The position numbers were made by a program, and so were the translations under genes. This document shows positions 63,691 through 64,000 of a stretch of 64,000 nucleotides of DNA, one piece after another (within the stretch, counting starts at the first letter, position 1; the number at the start of each line of letters is the position of its first letter). Where the stretch lies: contig CAYNML010000017.1 in NCBI GenBank assembly GCA_964398185.1, positions 1 through 64,000 of the forward strand. The letters are read 5' to 3'. Source of the stretch: Fen-1058 sp964398185. GTDB lineage: Bacteria; Chloroflexota; Anaerolineae; Fen-1058. The notes under the pieces were generated by a model. That model did not search any database, was not told the DNA's origin, and saw nothing but the letters and a program-made list of their open reading frames with translations.

Positions 63691-64000
63691 TTAGTCTTCC
63701 CAAAAAACCGTTTGCTCCACTGCGGTTTTGTTCGAGTCGATGGCGCACAGGTAGACCCAAAAATATTGCCCCATCCACCAGCGACGAATATCACATTGTG
63801 CGACACGACATTCATCATAGATTGAATCAGCCTTTGTTTTGAATTCCCAGTCATTCACGCAGTATTGTCGCATTTGCCCTTCATAATACGCAACAGTATC
63901 GGACAGGGGAAGGTTAACTGTGTAGGTTTGAGTTCGACCAATGCCAGCTGACCCTCCGCCTGTTTCGATTTGTGTTTGGACACCAGGATAAGGAACAGGG
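63691..64000 (-). CDS. C-terminal part of an unrecognised protein, 5' end beyond the window
   Basis: 102 codons, open to the right edge, in frame with the TAA at 63691-63693. Sequence: PVPYPGVQTQIETGGGSAGIGRTQTYTVNLPLSDTVAYYEGQM.. then MRQYCVNDWEFKTKADSIYDECRVAQCDIRRWW.. and ends VEQTVFWED. The first segment resembles the PxPGxxx...xxVxLPxxxVxxYYExxM pattern seen at the end of small lipoproteins or secreted proteins from this kind of organism; three or four Cys could form disulfides. No family assigned. A smaller ATG frame begins at 63873 but is internal. Confidence 0.6.
   Translation of the reverse strand, partial: PVPYPGVQTQIETGGGSAGIGRTQTYTVNLPLSDTVAYYEGQMRQYCVNDWEFKTKADSIYDECRVAQCDIRRWWMGQYFWVYLCAIDSNKTAVEQTVFWED

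Overview
The window looks like a GC-rich scaffold from an uncultured bacterium, most likely a member of the Chloroflexota (Anaerolineae-like). This is inferred from gene content and style: a bacterial HerA-NurA operon, a 1,026-residue SARP/BTAD-NB-ARC-TPR regulator, lipoproteins with Thr/Pro-rich linkers, paired V4R proteins, many small toxin-antitoxin (TA) modules, frequent GTG/TTG starts, and a dense load of intergenic palindromic repeats. No rRNA, tRNA or CRISPR array was found. Three runs of exactly 100 N (1899-1998, 8817-8916, 13976-14075) are scaffold gaps of unknown true length. They break herA, guaA and pstC, so reading frames drawn across them are not single proteins.

Layout. 0-5.2 kb (minus strand): a HAD phosphatase running off the left edge, then a nurA / HAS-barrel / herA DNA-end-processing operon with a VapBC-like TA module behind herA and a second, diverged herA tail beyond it. 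5.4-9.1 kb: purine genes xpt and guaA around two V4R-domain proteins. 9.3-12.0 kb: two related membrane proteins and a lipoprotein. 12.0-15.8 kb (minus): phosphate uptake operon pstS-pstC-pstA-pstB, interrupted by a gap and a GxxExxY relic. 15.9-21.4 kb: aldo/keto reductase, two small membrane proteins, the BTAD regulator and a second pstB directly abutting it. 21.5-30.8 kb: pantothenate/CoA cluster panB, panE, (TA), proS, (DUF433/DUF5615 TA), panC, coaX, methyltransferase, coaBC. 30.8-38.7 kb: DUF6883/DUF4926 pair, isocitrate/isopropylmalate-type dehydrogenase, DUF559 endonuclease-like gene between two repeat copies, O-methyltransferase, SixA-like phosphatase, nitroreductase-like protein, HD protein, arrestin-like protein, propeller lipoprotein. 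38.9-43 kb: TPR protein, a frameshifted small gene, and asd and lysC with an apparent threonine attenuator. 43-52.7 kb: thermolysin-family protease, PrsW-like protein, an emfourin-like protein, DUF5946, an FAD oxidoreductase and a phosphatase with attC-like words around them, and an SPFH-HTH protein with a partner. 53-64 kb: peptidases and hydrolases (S9, MBL, M55, S51-like, MBL, M32, M20), a VTT membrane protein, a cytochrome b5-like protein, a DinB protein and a double GxxExxY protein.

The most interesting signals: (1) two unrelated TA modules sit behind genes (herA, proS) whose 3' tail is present twice, once on the intact gene and once as an orphan beyond the TA module, as if a TA cassette arrived with a replacement gene tail; (2) a short peptide, M-M-TTT-M-TTT, with its own promoter and an intrinsic terminator upstream of lysC-asd, which reads as a threonine attenuator; (3) several palindromic repeat families that have entered coding sequences in frame (asd, panC, guaA, a lipoprotein signal region) or supply ribosome binding sites (DUF559 gene, O-methyltransferase gene). 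Together they show a genome in which small modules and repeats collect at gene 3' ends and sometimes become part of proteins.
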